This document shows positions 33,724-41,399 of a stretch of 41,399 nucleotides of DNA, piece by piece. How positions within the stretch are numbered: position 1 is the stretch's first letter; every line of letters starts with the position of its first letter. Below the pieces are notes generated by a model. The model saw only the letters and a list, made by a program, of their open reading frames with translations, searched no databases and was not told the DNA's origin. This DNA is from UMGS1696 sp964621165. GTDB lineage: Bacteria > Bacillota > Clostridia > Oscillospirales > CAG-272. The stretch lies in assembly GCA_964621165.1 (NCBI GenBank), contig CAZULC010000018.1:1-41399 (forward strand). Direction: 5' to 3'. The position numbers were made by a program, and so were the translations under genes.

Positions 33724-34737
33724 TTAATTTCCGGCGAGAACAGCGTCAATTTCGTCAATCTCCTCTTTGGACAGGCTCATGTTTTCGAGGGCCTTGACGT
33801 TTTCCACTACCTGTTCAGGCTTCGACGCGCCGATTAGCGCGGAAGTTACAGCCGGATTCCGCAGGGTCCACACAAGAGCAAGCTGAGCCAGGGACTGACC
33901 CCGCCTAGATGCAATTTCGTTGAGCGCACGTGTGGTTTTGAGCAGGCCTTCGTTTATATCCGACACATGTAAAAATCTCGGGTCATGCACGGCTCTTGAA
34001 TCGGCGGGAATACCGTTCAGGTACCGTCCTGTAAGTCTGCCGCCGGCAAGAGGACCAAACGCCATGATTCCCACGCCCTCTTCTGAGAGAAGGTCCGTAA
34101 GTCCGTTTTCGATTGAGCGGTTGAACATGCTGTAGTTTGGCTGGTGAATCAGCATGTGCATGCCCATTTCCTTCATGCAGTCAATAGCCCGCTTGGCTTG
34201 AGCCGGATTGTAGTTTGAGATTCCGGCGTAAAGCGCTTTTCCGCTCTTCACAATGTCGTACAGTGCGCACATAGTTTCCTCAATCGGAGTGCTGTCGTCG
34301 GGTCTGTGATGGTAGAAAATGTCAACATACTCGAGGTTCATCCGCTTGAGCGACTGGTCTATGCTCGCCATAAGGTACTTGCGGGAGCCGTTGTTTCCGT
34401 ATGGACCCTTCCACATGTCATATCCGGCTTTGGTTGAGATAACCAGCTCGTCTCTGTAGACATGCCAGTCCCGCCTCATGTGTTCCCCGAAGTTGCGTTC
34501 AGCCTCACCATATGGGGGACCGTAGTTGTTCGCGAGGTCAAAGTGTGTGATCCCGCAGTCAAAGGCGGTGCGCAGAATCTTCTGCTGTGTTTCGAATGGG
34601 GTGATGTCCCCGAAATTGTGCCAGAGTCCCAGCGATACAGCCGGAAGCAGAAGTCCGCTTCTTCCGCATCTGCGGTAGGGCATGTTGTCGTACCGGCATG
34701 GGTTCGGTTCGTATGGCACGTACTGTTCGTAGCTCAT
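33724..34737 (-). CDS. Aldo/keto reductase, YghZ/Gpr-like
   Basis: This NADPH-dependent aldo/keto reductase (337 aa) has the catalytic tetrad in FDLANNYGPPYGEAE (Asp and Tyr), ISTKAGYDMWKGPYG (Lys) and DIFYHHRPDD (His). The long NNYGPPYG loop and KAGYDMWKGPYG are typical of the YghZ/Gpr subfamily that reduces L-glyceraldehyde 3-phosphate and methylglyoxal. The C-terminal NADPH site is LIGASKPEQVVENV. AAGGAG lies eight bases before the ATG. It is the first gene of the operon with GH97, perhaps handling reactive aldehydes produced during sugar breakdown. Confidence 0.93.
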   Translation of the reverse strand: MSYEQYVPYEPNPCRYDNMPYRRCGRSGLLLPAVSLGLWHNFGDITPFETQQKILRTAFDCGITHFDLANNYGPPYGEAERNFGEHMRRDWHVYRDELVISTKAGYDMWKGPYGNNGSRKYLMASIDQSLKRMNLEYVDIFYHHRPDDSTPIEETMCALYDIVKSGKALYAGISNYNPAQAKRAIDCMKEMGMHMLIHQPNYSMFNRSIENGLTDLLSEEGVGIMAFGPLAGGRLTGRYLNGIPADSRAVHDPRFLHVSDINEGLLKTTRALNEIASRRGQSLAQLALVWTLRNPAVTSALIGASKPEQVVENVKALENMSLSKEEIDEIDAVLAGN

Positions 34738-34839
34738 AATAGTACTCCTTGTCGTGAAAGACTGAGCTGATAAGAAGGCGGCAAAAGCTGCATAAATCCC
34801 GCCGTCCCCAGCTCCAGCTTCCGTATAATTATTGATGTA

Positions 34840-34868
34840 ATTATACCATACTTCATTGTGATTTGCAA
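34840..34868 (-). promoter_or_regulatory. Sigma-A promoter for the aldo/keto reductase-GH97 operon
   Basis: On the minus strand TTGCAA (34863-34868), 17 bases, TATAAT (34840-34845). The leader is about 95 bases and includes a GGCGG...CCGCC hairpin between roughly 34770 and 34815. Confidence 0.8.
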
Positions 34869-34937
34869 TAGCCTGAATGTAATTTTATACCCATGAATCA
34901 GCCGTATAGCCCAATCATCGCCGGAGTTTCACCCGTA

Positions 34938-34968
34938 CAAAAAGAAACGCCCCCGGCTAAAGGGACGT
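34938..34968 (-). terminator. Terminator after the CBM9-like protein gene
   Basis: On the minus strand ACGTCCC (34962-34968) pairs with GGGGCGT (34947-34953) with one mismatched position, followed by TTCTTTTTGT. It lies about 50 bases after the stop codon of the secreted CBM9-like protein. Confidence 0.65.
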
Positions 34969-35017
34969 CTCATTGAAACATGAAAACAATTCTTTTTTGC
35001 TTATAATCGTGGCAGCT

Positions 35018-36094
35018 TTATCTCTTCTTTGTGAGGGAATATCCGGCCGCGGAAATGATGGCTGCAATAGCGGCAGTAACGCTGAAGTCAAAGGTTTGAG
35101 GTGCGGTTTCAACAGGAGCGGTCACCGTTTCCTCAGCGGATTCAGCGGGAGTTTCAGCCGGTTCAGCCGGTTCTTCAGCTTCAACTTCGGGAACTTCTGC
35201 AGGCTCGGTTTCTGTAGGTTCAGCTTCAGCAGCGGGAGCTTCATTTGAGCCGGCGCCGACTGCGGAAAGGGTGAGGGCTGCCCAGTACTCGGGATTTTCG
35301 CTGTTTGTAGCGTCCTCGTTCGCCAGATTCATGCAGTCGTGGAAGTTTATCTGTACATATGATGAGCCGTCCCACTCGTTGTAGTCGTCAACTGTGTCGC
35401 GGGACATGATGATGGGAGTGAAGCGGAACACTGTGCCTTCCTTGATTTCCGAGTCGAGGTGCCACTGATCATCAAGAACGGACCATGCCATTTTCAGCTC
35501 GAACACAATGGTGTCGCCGTTTACTGAGCCGCCGTATGTGGTATCGCCTTCGCCGGAAGGTCCGACATAAGCGTCAGCCGCTTCATTGCCGTTGCCGATG
35601 AACACGGAAGGACCCTTGAGTTCGTCCACATATGAATAATACTTGATGTCGCAGCGGTTTGATTCGTCGGGCATTTCGTTGTCGCAGAAGAAGATTGCGG
35701 TGCCGTCAAGAGCCCACGGAGTCTGTGCGTTGTAGTCATATCCGTCGAAGTTTGAGATATAGTGCTTGTCAGTGCGGATTTCAAGCAGATAGAGATAATT
35801 TTCATCCCACTTGATCCTGTAGGTGCAGCTTAAGTCGCTTGCGGGAAGGGTGTTTGCGCTTTGCCAGCGTCCGTATTCGCCGAGTGTGTCTCCATTGATA
35901 ACAAGCTCAACAGCGTCGCTCCATTCGTCTTCGTTGTAAACGCCGTCAGCTTTTACTTCGTTTACGCTCTTGTTGCAGATGTAATTGAAGTAGCAGTGGT
36001 CGATTCCCTCAACCGGGGTAACGTCGGCAGTGGCATGAACAGTCATAGCCAAAAGGGAAGCCGCCGCGATTGCGATAGAAAGTGATTTTTTCAT
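35018..36094 (-). CDS. Secreted CBM9/DOMON-like protein with C-terminal anchor
   Basis: This 358-residue protein has a signal peptide (MKKSLSIAIAAASLLAMTVHATA), a domain from about residue 30 to 275 resembling carbohydrate-binding module 9 (DGVYNEDEWSDAVELVI, CTYRIKWDENYLYLLEIRTD, TAIFFCDNE, FELKMAWSVL), a Pro/Glu/Ala linker of some 55 residues, and a tail of APQTFDFSV, about 15 hydrophobic residues and KKR. That tail copies the layout of a sortase signal or a C-terminal membrane anchor, but the motif is PQTFD, not LPXTG or NPQTN. It probably sits at the cell surface and binds glycans. AAGGAG precedes the ATG. It is 71 bases after the solute-binding protein gene and likely shares its transcript. 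Confidence 0.85.
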   Translation of the reverse strand: MKKSLSIAIAAASLLAMTVHATADVTPVEGIDHCYFNYICNKSVNEVKADGVYNEDEWSDAVELVINGDTLGEYGRWQSANTLPASDLSCTYRIKWDENYLYLLEIRTDKHYISNFDGYDYNAQTPWALDGTAIFFCDNEMPDESNRCDIKYYSYVDELKGPSVFIGNGNEAADAYVGPSGEGDTTYGGSVNGDTIVFELKMAWSVLDDQWHLDSEIKEGTVFRFTPIIMSRDTVDDYNEWDGSSYVQINFHDCMNLANEDATNSENPEYWAALTLSAVGAGSNEAPAAEAEPTETEPAEVPEVEAEEPAEPAETPAESAEETVTAPVETAPQTFDFSVTAAIAAIISAAGYSLTKKR

Positions 36095-36165
36095 TGTAAA
36101 TCTCCTTAAAATATTATATGATAGTCTGTCCTAAAGCAGAGCTTTATCATTCGTTTTATTTTGCC

Positions 36166-37635
36166 TCAGCCGATTTTTTCAAAAGTGCTAACCAGCTTGT
36201 CAATGGATTTCAGCGCCATCTTTTCGTTCCTTTTGTAAAATGAAGCAAAGTCGGCGGATGGACTTGCGGTTGAGAAAAGGTTTCCGAAAATAGAAGTAAG
36301 GGGGCTGTCGAGATAAACATAAGCCGTGCTCATCATTCTCGATTCGTTTATGATGTCGAGGATTCTAACGCTTTCCGTGTCCTGTGCGTACCTTCCTTTG
36401 AGAGCGATGTCGTAGTACGCCGGATAAATGGTGCGGTAGCCCTCGGCGCTCATGGCTTCAAGCATAAGTCCGATGTTGTCTACGTTCTGTGCGGTTGTGG
36501 GAATCACAAAGAACCGGTCGGTGTAGAATGAAATGTACTTTTCTTGAATCTCGTCAAGCTTGGGGAAGGGAAGCATGCCGTAGTCCACATCGGTCTGGCT
36601 GTATTTCAGGTATGAGGTGGAAATTTCGCCGTAGGTTATGAGTGAGCGGTTGTTTGCAAAAATGTCAGATTCGCTGAGCTGGTCTCCGCTTTTGAGCTTG
36701 CATATGTAGACGTCATTTTCGCCGAAAACCCAGTTGTACATGGTCTCAACCGCGTCGTATGTCCTTTCGCCGCCGATTCCGATTGTGAGGGTTTTCTCCG
36801 GATCGTGTACGATTGTGTGAAGCCCAAGGGAATCCATCCACCCGTCGAACCACTGATGTACAGTGAAGCCGAAGAAGTCATCCTCGTCCTTTGTTCCGTC
36901 GGCGTTCAGGTCAGTGTATGCGTTCGAGGTCAGATTTATGAGCTTGTCAAGGGTCCATGAATTGTTGAATACATCCTCGTAGGGACTTTCGAGTTCGTAG
37001 CTGTCAAGAAGGGTTTTGTTCATGTAGAGAATCCGCGTCTGGTGAAGTCCCTTGTACGACATCGCACTGGAGTAGAGGAACAGTTTGCCGTCAATGGTGA
37101 GCGAATCCACCACGTTTGAGGGGTACCATGGCTGATCAAAGTTCAGGTGCTTGACTCCATGTAGGTTGATGAACGCGTTTTCAAGGGATAGTCCGCCGGA
37201 GAGGGTGTCGTGCATTTCAGCCACGTCGAAAAGGTTGTCGTTGGTCGCCACTGAATTGCGTACTACATTCGTATAAGCTGCCTCGTCAACCGAATCCTGT
37301 ATGTTGGCAGCAATGTTGCAGTTGAACCGGTTTTCCGTGTTGATAACCGCGATCCGAACAGCGTCGTTTACTACCTCGCCGGTGATTTCGTCGATGTAGA
37401 AGAACTTCGCCATGTCCTTGTCCGACACAAGAATCCGGAAGGTGTATCCGTCAAGATTGACGTCGGGCAGGTCGTCCTTGAATTTCTGCTCTGTTTCTTC
37501 CGCGGTTTCGACGCTTCCACCGCTCAGAGTGTTTTCAACGGGGTCGGACGCGGACTCATCCTCGGGCTGCATGCAAGACGTAAGAAGTATGGATAAAATT
37601 GTAATAATGCACAATGTCGTTTTGCTCTTTTTCAT
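36166..37635 (-). CDS. Extracellular solute-binding lipoprotein (family 1-like)
   Basis: This 489-residue protein starts with a lipoprotein signal (MKKSKTTLCIITILSILLTSC, lipidated Cys21) and an acidic Ser/Thr-rich linker. The rest has the look of ABC sugar-binding proteins: ENRFNCNIAANIQDSVDEAA, DLFDVAEMHDTLSGG-like N-lobe, SYKGLHQTRILYMNKTLLDS and FNNSWTLDKLINLTSNA, the C-lobe RSLITYGEISTSYLK and MLPFPKLDE. A DLNADGTKDEDD loop inside resembles a calcium-binding EF/dockerin loop. No permease or ATPase gene lies nearby, so it relies on a transporter elsewhere or acts as a surface glycan binder. AAAGGAG lies seven bases ahead of the ATG. Confidence 0.88.
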   Translation of the reverse strand: MKKSKTTLCIITILSILLTSCMQPEDESASDPVENTLSGGSVETAEETEQKFKDDLPDVNLDGYTFRILVSDKDMAKFFYIDEITGEVVNDAVRIAVINTENRFNCNIAANIQDSVDEAAYTNVVRNSVATNDNLFDVAEMHDTLSGGLSLENAFINLHGVKHLNFDQPWYPSNVVDSLTIDGKLFLYSSAMSYKGLHQTRILYMNKTLLDSYELESPYEDVFNNSWTLDKLINLTSNAYTDLNADGTKDEDDFFGFTVHQWFDGWMDSLGLHTIVHDPEKTLTIGIGGERTYDAVETMYNWVFGENDVYICKLKSGDQLSESDIFANNRSLITYGEISTSYLKYSQTDVDYGMLPFPKLDEIQEKYISFYTDRFFVIPTTAQNVDNIGLMLEAMSAEGYRTIYPAYYDIALKGRYAQDTESVRILDIINESRMMSTAYVYLDSPLTSIFGNLFSTASPSADFASFYKRNEKMALKSIDKLVSTFEKIG

Positions 37636-37659
37636 GACCGTCTCCTTTCTTTAATGTAC

Positions 37660-37689
37660 AAAATCGAAGTTGTTTGTTAACCCGATTTT
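37660..37689. repeat. Inverted repeat in the leader of the solute-binding protein gene
   Basis: AAAATCG (37660-37666) and CGATTTT (37683-37689) are perfect 7-base arms with a 16-base spacer. It lies between the promoter and ribosome binding site and could be an operator or an RNA hairpin. Confidence 0.5.
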
Positions 37690-37716
37690 GGATAATTTAC
37701 CTACATTACTTAATTT

Positions 37717-37745
37717 ATTATATACTATCAGCGGAGAAAACAAAA
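37717..37745 (-). promoter_or_regulatory. Probable promoter for the solute-binding protein gene
   Basis: On the minus strand TATAAT (37717-37722) is well placed, 82 bases before the start codon. At a 17-base distance the -35 position reads TTTTGT, a weak match, suggesting activation by a regulator. Confidence 0.55.
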
Positions 37746-38021
37746 GTAATTATTTGCAATAAATTGGACAATAGTTAAGAACTCATGTAAAATTAACATA
37801 TCCGACCGGGAAAAGTGCAATAAATTTCGTTAGTACCGCTGTACACCCTTGCCAAATATAATTTTACACACACTTAAAAATTACCTCATCCATCAATTTT
37901 CATAACAGCGCAGTTCATATAGATGGGGCTTATCCGCTAAAGTTACATAAATCCTCACACCGCCATTCCGAAGTACGGGCAAAATCAGGAAGCTTTCGTT
38001 TTCCTTCATTATTATGTATGC
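37746..38021. other. Intergenic stretch without recognised genes
   Basis: Between the solute-binding protein promoter and the end of the GH3 relic I see no ORF with coding character, no convincing terminator and no repeat. The sequence is moderately AT-rich. Confidence 0.5.
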
Positions 38022-40321
38022 CTAAATCAGCCGACCGCCGACTCTTATGACAGCGTCCTCCGGCACCGACTCAAACACAAACTCTACCGTATCTCCGGCT
38101 TCAACCTCGCTTCTGGCGTCCGCTGACAACTCGCTATCGACATAAATTTCAGCCCTGACAACGTCGCATAAGCCACCGGAATTTGTCACTTTCAGGACAG
38201 TGTTTCCCCATCGCGGTATTTTTTGAGTTCGAACTGAGCCATATGGTCACGCCGGAGAACGAACGCCGCGTCAGAGCCTTCACCTGAGCCGGAGTAGCCG
38301 AGTCTTTCCTTCCGGTTGTCGTTTCCGCTGTCGCAATAGGGCGAAATACCGCCAATGAAGGCCCTGAACATGCCTTTTTTCGCTCTTCTCACCATGTCAG
38401 TGCCAAGAAAGCTCAGCGAATACCAGTCAAGCTCAAACTCAACCGTCTTTTCCTCCCCTGCGTTAAGTGAAATTTTCCTGAAATCCTTCAATAAAGTCAG
38501 CGGAGTCGCGGCGAACGAATACATGTCGGTGATGTAGAGCTGTACGGTTTCAACTCCTGCGCGGGTTCCAGTATTTTTTACCTTGGCAGAAATTTTGACA
38601 CCGTCGTCCGTCACCACAGCGGAAGCACCAGAATAGTCAAATGTAGTATAAGTCAACCCCTGACCGAACCTCGACCGTGGAACTGAGTCAATGTCAATGT
38701 AATCGTAGCCCCGTCCGGACATGTTGTAGCTGTAGAAAATCGGCAGTTGCTTCAACGACTTGGGGAATGACATGGGCAGCTTGCCATTGGGAGCTTCGTC
38801 ACCGAAAATCAGCTTTGCGGCGGCATTTCCAGCTTCCTCACCGGCGTACCATGTAACCATTACCGCGTCTGCTTTTTCGAAGGCTTCTTCGGCCGAAGTT
38901 GGCTTGCCAACAGACAAAAGTACAGCTGTCCGCTTTCTGAGGAAGAGTATCCCATGCATAAGCTCAGCCTGTCCGCCGGTCAGCTCAATGTCGGCACGGT
39001 CGTTGTTTTCGCCGGTGGTGAGGTTCCCTTTGTCCCCGAGTACAAGAATCACAACGTCGGCGTCACGGGCAGCGGACTTCGCTTCTTCAATCATCTTCAA
39101 GTCAGCCGCGCCGATAAAATCGCATCCCTTTGCGAAAATCACCTCACACTCAGGCACTCTCGCCCGGATTCCCTCGAGAATCGACACAGCCTGATCTTCC
39201 CTTAGCCTGCCGGTGTAGTCCCCCTGTTCCGCACTCTCAGCGGCAGGACCGATTACCGCAATCTTTTTCGTTTTGTCCGAGAGGGGAAGCAGGCCGTCAT
39301 TTTTGAGCAGCACCGCACATTTTACGGCGGCTTCAAGGGCAAGTTTGCGGTGACTTGGGGAAATCCCAGCAGTCCACGTCCCCCCAGATCTGCTTGTTAA
39401 AGCCGTGTTCAAAGGCTCCAAGCCTGAGCTTAACCTCGATTATGTTGCGGACCTGTCGTCCACGTCGTCCATTGTGATGAGGCCTCTTTTGACAGCTTCG
39501 GCAATTCCGTTTTTGTAGACGTCCCCCGGCGCGCAGAGATCAACCACGCCCTTGATAAGATAAGCCGCGGCTTCCGCTTCGTCCTCGCATATGTACAGTT
39601 TCTTTATAAGATTGTCCGGAGCGCCGATGTCACTGCATACATAACCGGGAAATCCCCATTCCTCCCGCAAAACCTTGTTCAAAAGCTCGTGGCTTCCGCT
39701 TGCCGGAATTCCGTCCAGTGAATGGTACGCGCTCATCACGCACTGTACATTCTCCCGCTTCACAGCTGCACGGAAGGGAGCGTAGTGTATTTCGCGCAAA
39801 ACCCGCTCGGAATATCCGCAATCGTTGCTGTCCCGTCCGCCGAGTGGAGAGCCGTGAGCTGCAAAATGTTTTGGTGTGGCGGTCAGCCCCTTCGACTGGA
39901 ATCCGTGAATCCACGCAAGACCGATTTTTTCCACAAGAACCGGATCTTCGCCGAATGATTCCTCGACTCTGCCCCATCTCGGGTCACGGGCAGCGTCAAG
40001 AAGCGGGGACCACCCCTGAAGCGCGCCTGCCGTTATTGTCTCTTCTCCTATAGCTTCGCCGATTCTGTTAATTAAATCAACATCCCATGATGCTCCCATG
40101 GCTATTGCGTGAGGAAATGAAGCCGCTACCGTTGAGTAGCTGTTCCCGTGAACCGTCTCGGATTTGTAAAGCGGCGGGATTCCAAGTCTTTCGATTCCCG
40201 TGACGCCCTACTTTTCCGTAATCTGACTGAGCTTCTCTTCAAATGTCATCTGCCTGACAAGCTCCTCGGCCCTGACCCTTTCAGCGGGTATTTCCGCCTT
40301 TTTGTACGCTTTTATTTTCAT
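38022..40321 (-). pseudogene. GH3 beta-glucosidase relic
   Basis: Assembled over frames this is a glycoside hydrolase family 3 enzyme of about 765 residues. The N-terminal part reads MKIKAYKKAEIPAERVRAEE, KSETVHGNSYST, LLDAARDPRWGRVEESFGED, ATPKHFAAHG and VCSDIGAPDN, with the nucleophile Asp in CSDIG. Then come AVRNIIEV-like and LRLGAFEHGFNKQIWGD, CAVLLKNDGLLPL, the second-domain GKLPMSFPKSLKQLPIFY and a fibronectin-III-like end. Lesions: TAG after SQITEK (near 40210); a frameshift near 39440 within VDD/VRNII; a second near 39375; and another near 38193. The start has a good AGGTAGG site. With an intact AraC regulator opposite, it was probably once inducible. Confidence 0.9.
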
Positions 40322-40359
40322 CCCGGTACCTACCTGAAAAAATTTTAATCTATGTTGAA

Positions 40360-40388
40360 ATTATACGAAAATTTTCTTGACAATACAA
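40360..40388 (-). promoter_or_regulatory. Promoter of the GH3 relic
   Basis: On the minus strand TTGTAT (40383-40388), 17 bases, TATAAT (40360-40365). Its -35 box lies inside the spacer of the divergent AraC promoter, so RNA polymerase could not occupy both at once. Confidence 0.7.
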
Positions 40389-40392
40389 GAAA
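40373..40392. promoter_or_regulatory. Palindromic operator candidate between divergent promoters
   Basis: TTTCTTG (40373-40379) and CAAGAAA (40386-40392) are perfect arms separated by six bases. The palindrome covers the -35 boxes of both divergent promoters. It is a plausible binding site for the adjacent AraC-family regulator or another repressor. Confidence 0.55.
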
Positions 40393-40405
40393 TTTGTCTT
40401 ATAAT
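40377..40405 (+). promoter_or_regulatory. Perfect-consensus sigma-A promoter for the AraC regulator
   Basis: TTGACA (40377-40382), 17 bases, TATAAT (40400-40405), both hexamers exactly consensus. The leader is about 40 bases. A perfect promoter for a regulator gene usually implies repression at the overlapping palindrome. Confidence 0.9.
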
Positions 40406-40451
40406 TATAGACGAAAGTAAAGATATTATCAACCGCAGGAGGATGTGAGCA

Positions 40452-41240
40452 ATGAGTCCTTTTTACCAGAGAGAAAACTCGCAAATGGAGTCCTTTATGT
40501 TCAAGGAGATGTCGTCGAATCTGAATTTCCCGCGCCATATTCACAGTTCTTTCGAGTTCATCGACGTTTTGGACGGAGAACTGACGATAATAATGAGGGA
40601 ATCGGACTGCGAATATGTTATAGACAAAAATAAAGCTGTCCTCATTCCGCCATATCAGGTTCACTCCTACCGCACTGAAGACTATTCAAAATACATCATA
40701 ATTATTTTTTCAACGGACTATGTGAATATGTTCTACAAAATGATAAAGGATAAAGTTCCAGCGTCGCCGCTTTTTGAGTTTACCGACAGCAAGCTTTCCC
40801 TGAATCTGCTCCAAACTGACGACAATATCATGGAAAGCTCCTACCTTTACGCGATCTGCGCCGAATTCTACCGACAGCAGACCTTCACCGAAAAGCCCCG
40901 CCTGAACGTGAACCTCATCGAAAAAATAATAGAATACGTGGATGAAAACTTCACGGAAAACATAACCCTTAAGTTCATCGCGGATAAATATAACTACAGC
41001 TATCACTACTTGTCGAATTTCTTCAACGAAAACGTAGGCATAAATTTCAAAAGGTTCATAAATGAGTACCGTATAAACAACGCCTGCAATCTTCTCCGCG
41101 AAACGGACCTGAGCGTAACGGAAATAGCACAGCAAAGTGGATACGACAACCTGCGCTCATTCAACCGCGAGTTTCTTTCAATCATGGGCTACACCCCCAG
41201 CGACTACAAACGCAGATATAATAAGAGAAAGAACGAATGA
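40452..41240 (+). CDS. AraC-family regulator with cupin sensor domain
   Basis: This 262-residue regulator has an N-terminal cupin (about 20-110: FPRHIHSSFEFIDVLDGELT, VLIPPYQVHSY) that in relatives binds a sugar, and a C-terminal pair of AraC helix-turn-helix units (ITLKFIADKYNYSYHYLSNF and VTEIAQQSGYDNLRSFNREF, ending TPSDYKRRY). AGGAGG precedes the ATG. It is divergent from the GH3 relic and likely controlled glycosidase genes; it might also act on the nearby solute-binding protein and GH97 operons, whose promoters are less perfect. The gene is intact. Confidence 0.93.
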   Translation: MSPFYQRENSQMESFMFKEMSSNLNFPRHIHSSFEFIDVLDGELTIIMRESDCEYVIDKNKAVLIPPYQVHSYRTEDYSKYIIIIFSTDYVNMFYKMIKDKVPASPLFEFTDSKLSLNLLQTDDNIMESSYLYAICAEFYRQQTFTEKPRLNVNLIEKIIEYVDENFTENITLKFIADKYNYSYHYLSNFFNENVGINFKRFINEYRINNACNLLRETDLSVTEIAQQSGYDNLRSFNREFLSIMGYTPSDYKRRYNKRKNE

Positions 41241-41399
41241 AAGTAAACAGAATACAATCGTTCGAAATTGTCATGCGGCATCCGTCTGACGTCTGTAATC
41301 ACAAAGGTAAACGGAATAACCCGTCATACAGATGAAAAAACGCCTGCATAAATATACACCGCTTCGCATATCACATACCCCATTCACCAAATTTCTACC
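41241..41399. other. Window end without recognised features
   Basis: After the AraC gene there is no ORF of coding character. A small inverted repeat (ACAAT...ATTGT near 41254-41272) lacks a T tract and is not a convincing terminator. Confidence 0.4.

Noticed and set aside
1..41399. CRISPR arrays, tRNA or rRNA genes, insertion sequences
   Set aside because: No regularly spaced repeats, no tRNA-like cloverleaf with T-loop sequence, no rRNA segments and no transposase or terminal inverted repeats were seen by reading.

Overview
The window looks like a chromosomal segment of a Gram-positive Clostridia member, most likely an uncultured gut or rumen species of the Oscillospirales/Ruminococcaceae type. 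The evidence is consensus sigma-A promoters (TTGACx, 17 bp, TATAAT), strong AGGAGG-like ribosome binding sites, lipoprotein signals, clostridial-type purine genes, a MATE gene behind a riboswitch-like leader, and a secreted protein ending in an APQTFD-hydrophobic-KKR tail. The assignment is inferred from gene content, not from a marker gene.

Layout. (1) 1-3378, minus strand: de novo purine genes purE, purF, purM, purN (purN runs off the edge), with a terminator between purE and purF. (2) 3723-10136, plus strand: a sugar-acid operon encoding a LarA-type (nickel-pincer) racemase/epimerase homologue, a PHP phosphoesterase, an atypical histidine phosphatase, 6-phosphogluconate dehydrogenase and a PfkB sugar kinase, then a terminator and a D-2-hydroxyacid dehydrogenase. 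(3) 10263-14881: an ABC-2 exporter (one ATPase, two permeases) and an AraC/GyrI-like regulator. (4) 14980-19771: a CotH-like lipoprotein, divergent from a cytoplasmic GH2 beta-galactosidase. (5) 19853-21477: promoter, riboswitch candidate (guanidine-IV/mepA type), terminator and MATE efflux pump. (6) 21493-23292: an intact ABC exporter half-transporter on the minus strand.

(7) 23464-31657 is a gene graveyard: two tandem ABC half-transporter relics behind a good promoter and a foldable leader, two tandem relics of an unusual sigma factor (sigma-70 regions fused to a winged helix and a long C-terminal domain), and an unrecognised relic on the opposite strand. An intact two-gene operon (metallo-hydrolase and nitroreductase) sits in the middle. 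Many lesions are single-base losses in A or T runs, and two are exact short tandem duplications. (8) 31865-41240 is a carbohydrate locus: GH97 glycosidase and aldo/keto reductase, a secreted CBM9-like protein and a sugar-binding lipoprotein, a broken GH3 beta-glucosidase, and an intact AraC regulator whose promoter overlaps the GH3 promoter face to face across a palindrome.

How the genes fit together: regions 2, 4 and 8 describe intracellular use of sugar acids, galactosides and other oligosaccharides. No sugar permease is present, so uptake must be encoded elsewhere. The most interesting items are the LarA-type operon, the riboswitch-MATE unit, and the decayed tandem sigma/ABC region with its uniform mutation pattern. 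No tRNA, rRNA, CRISPR array or insertion sequence was seen.
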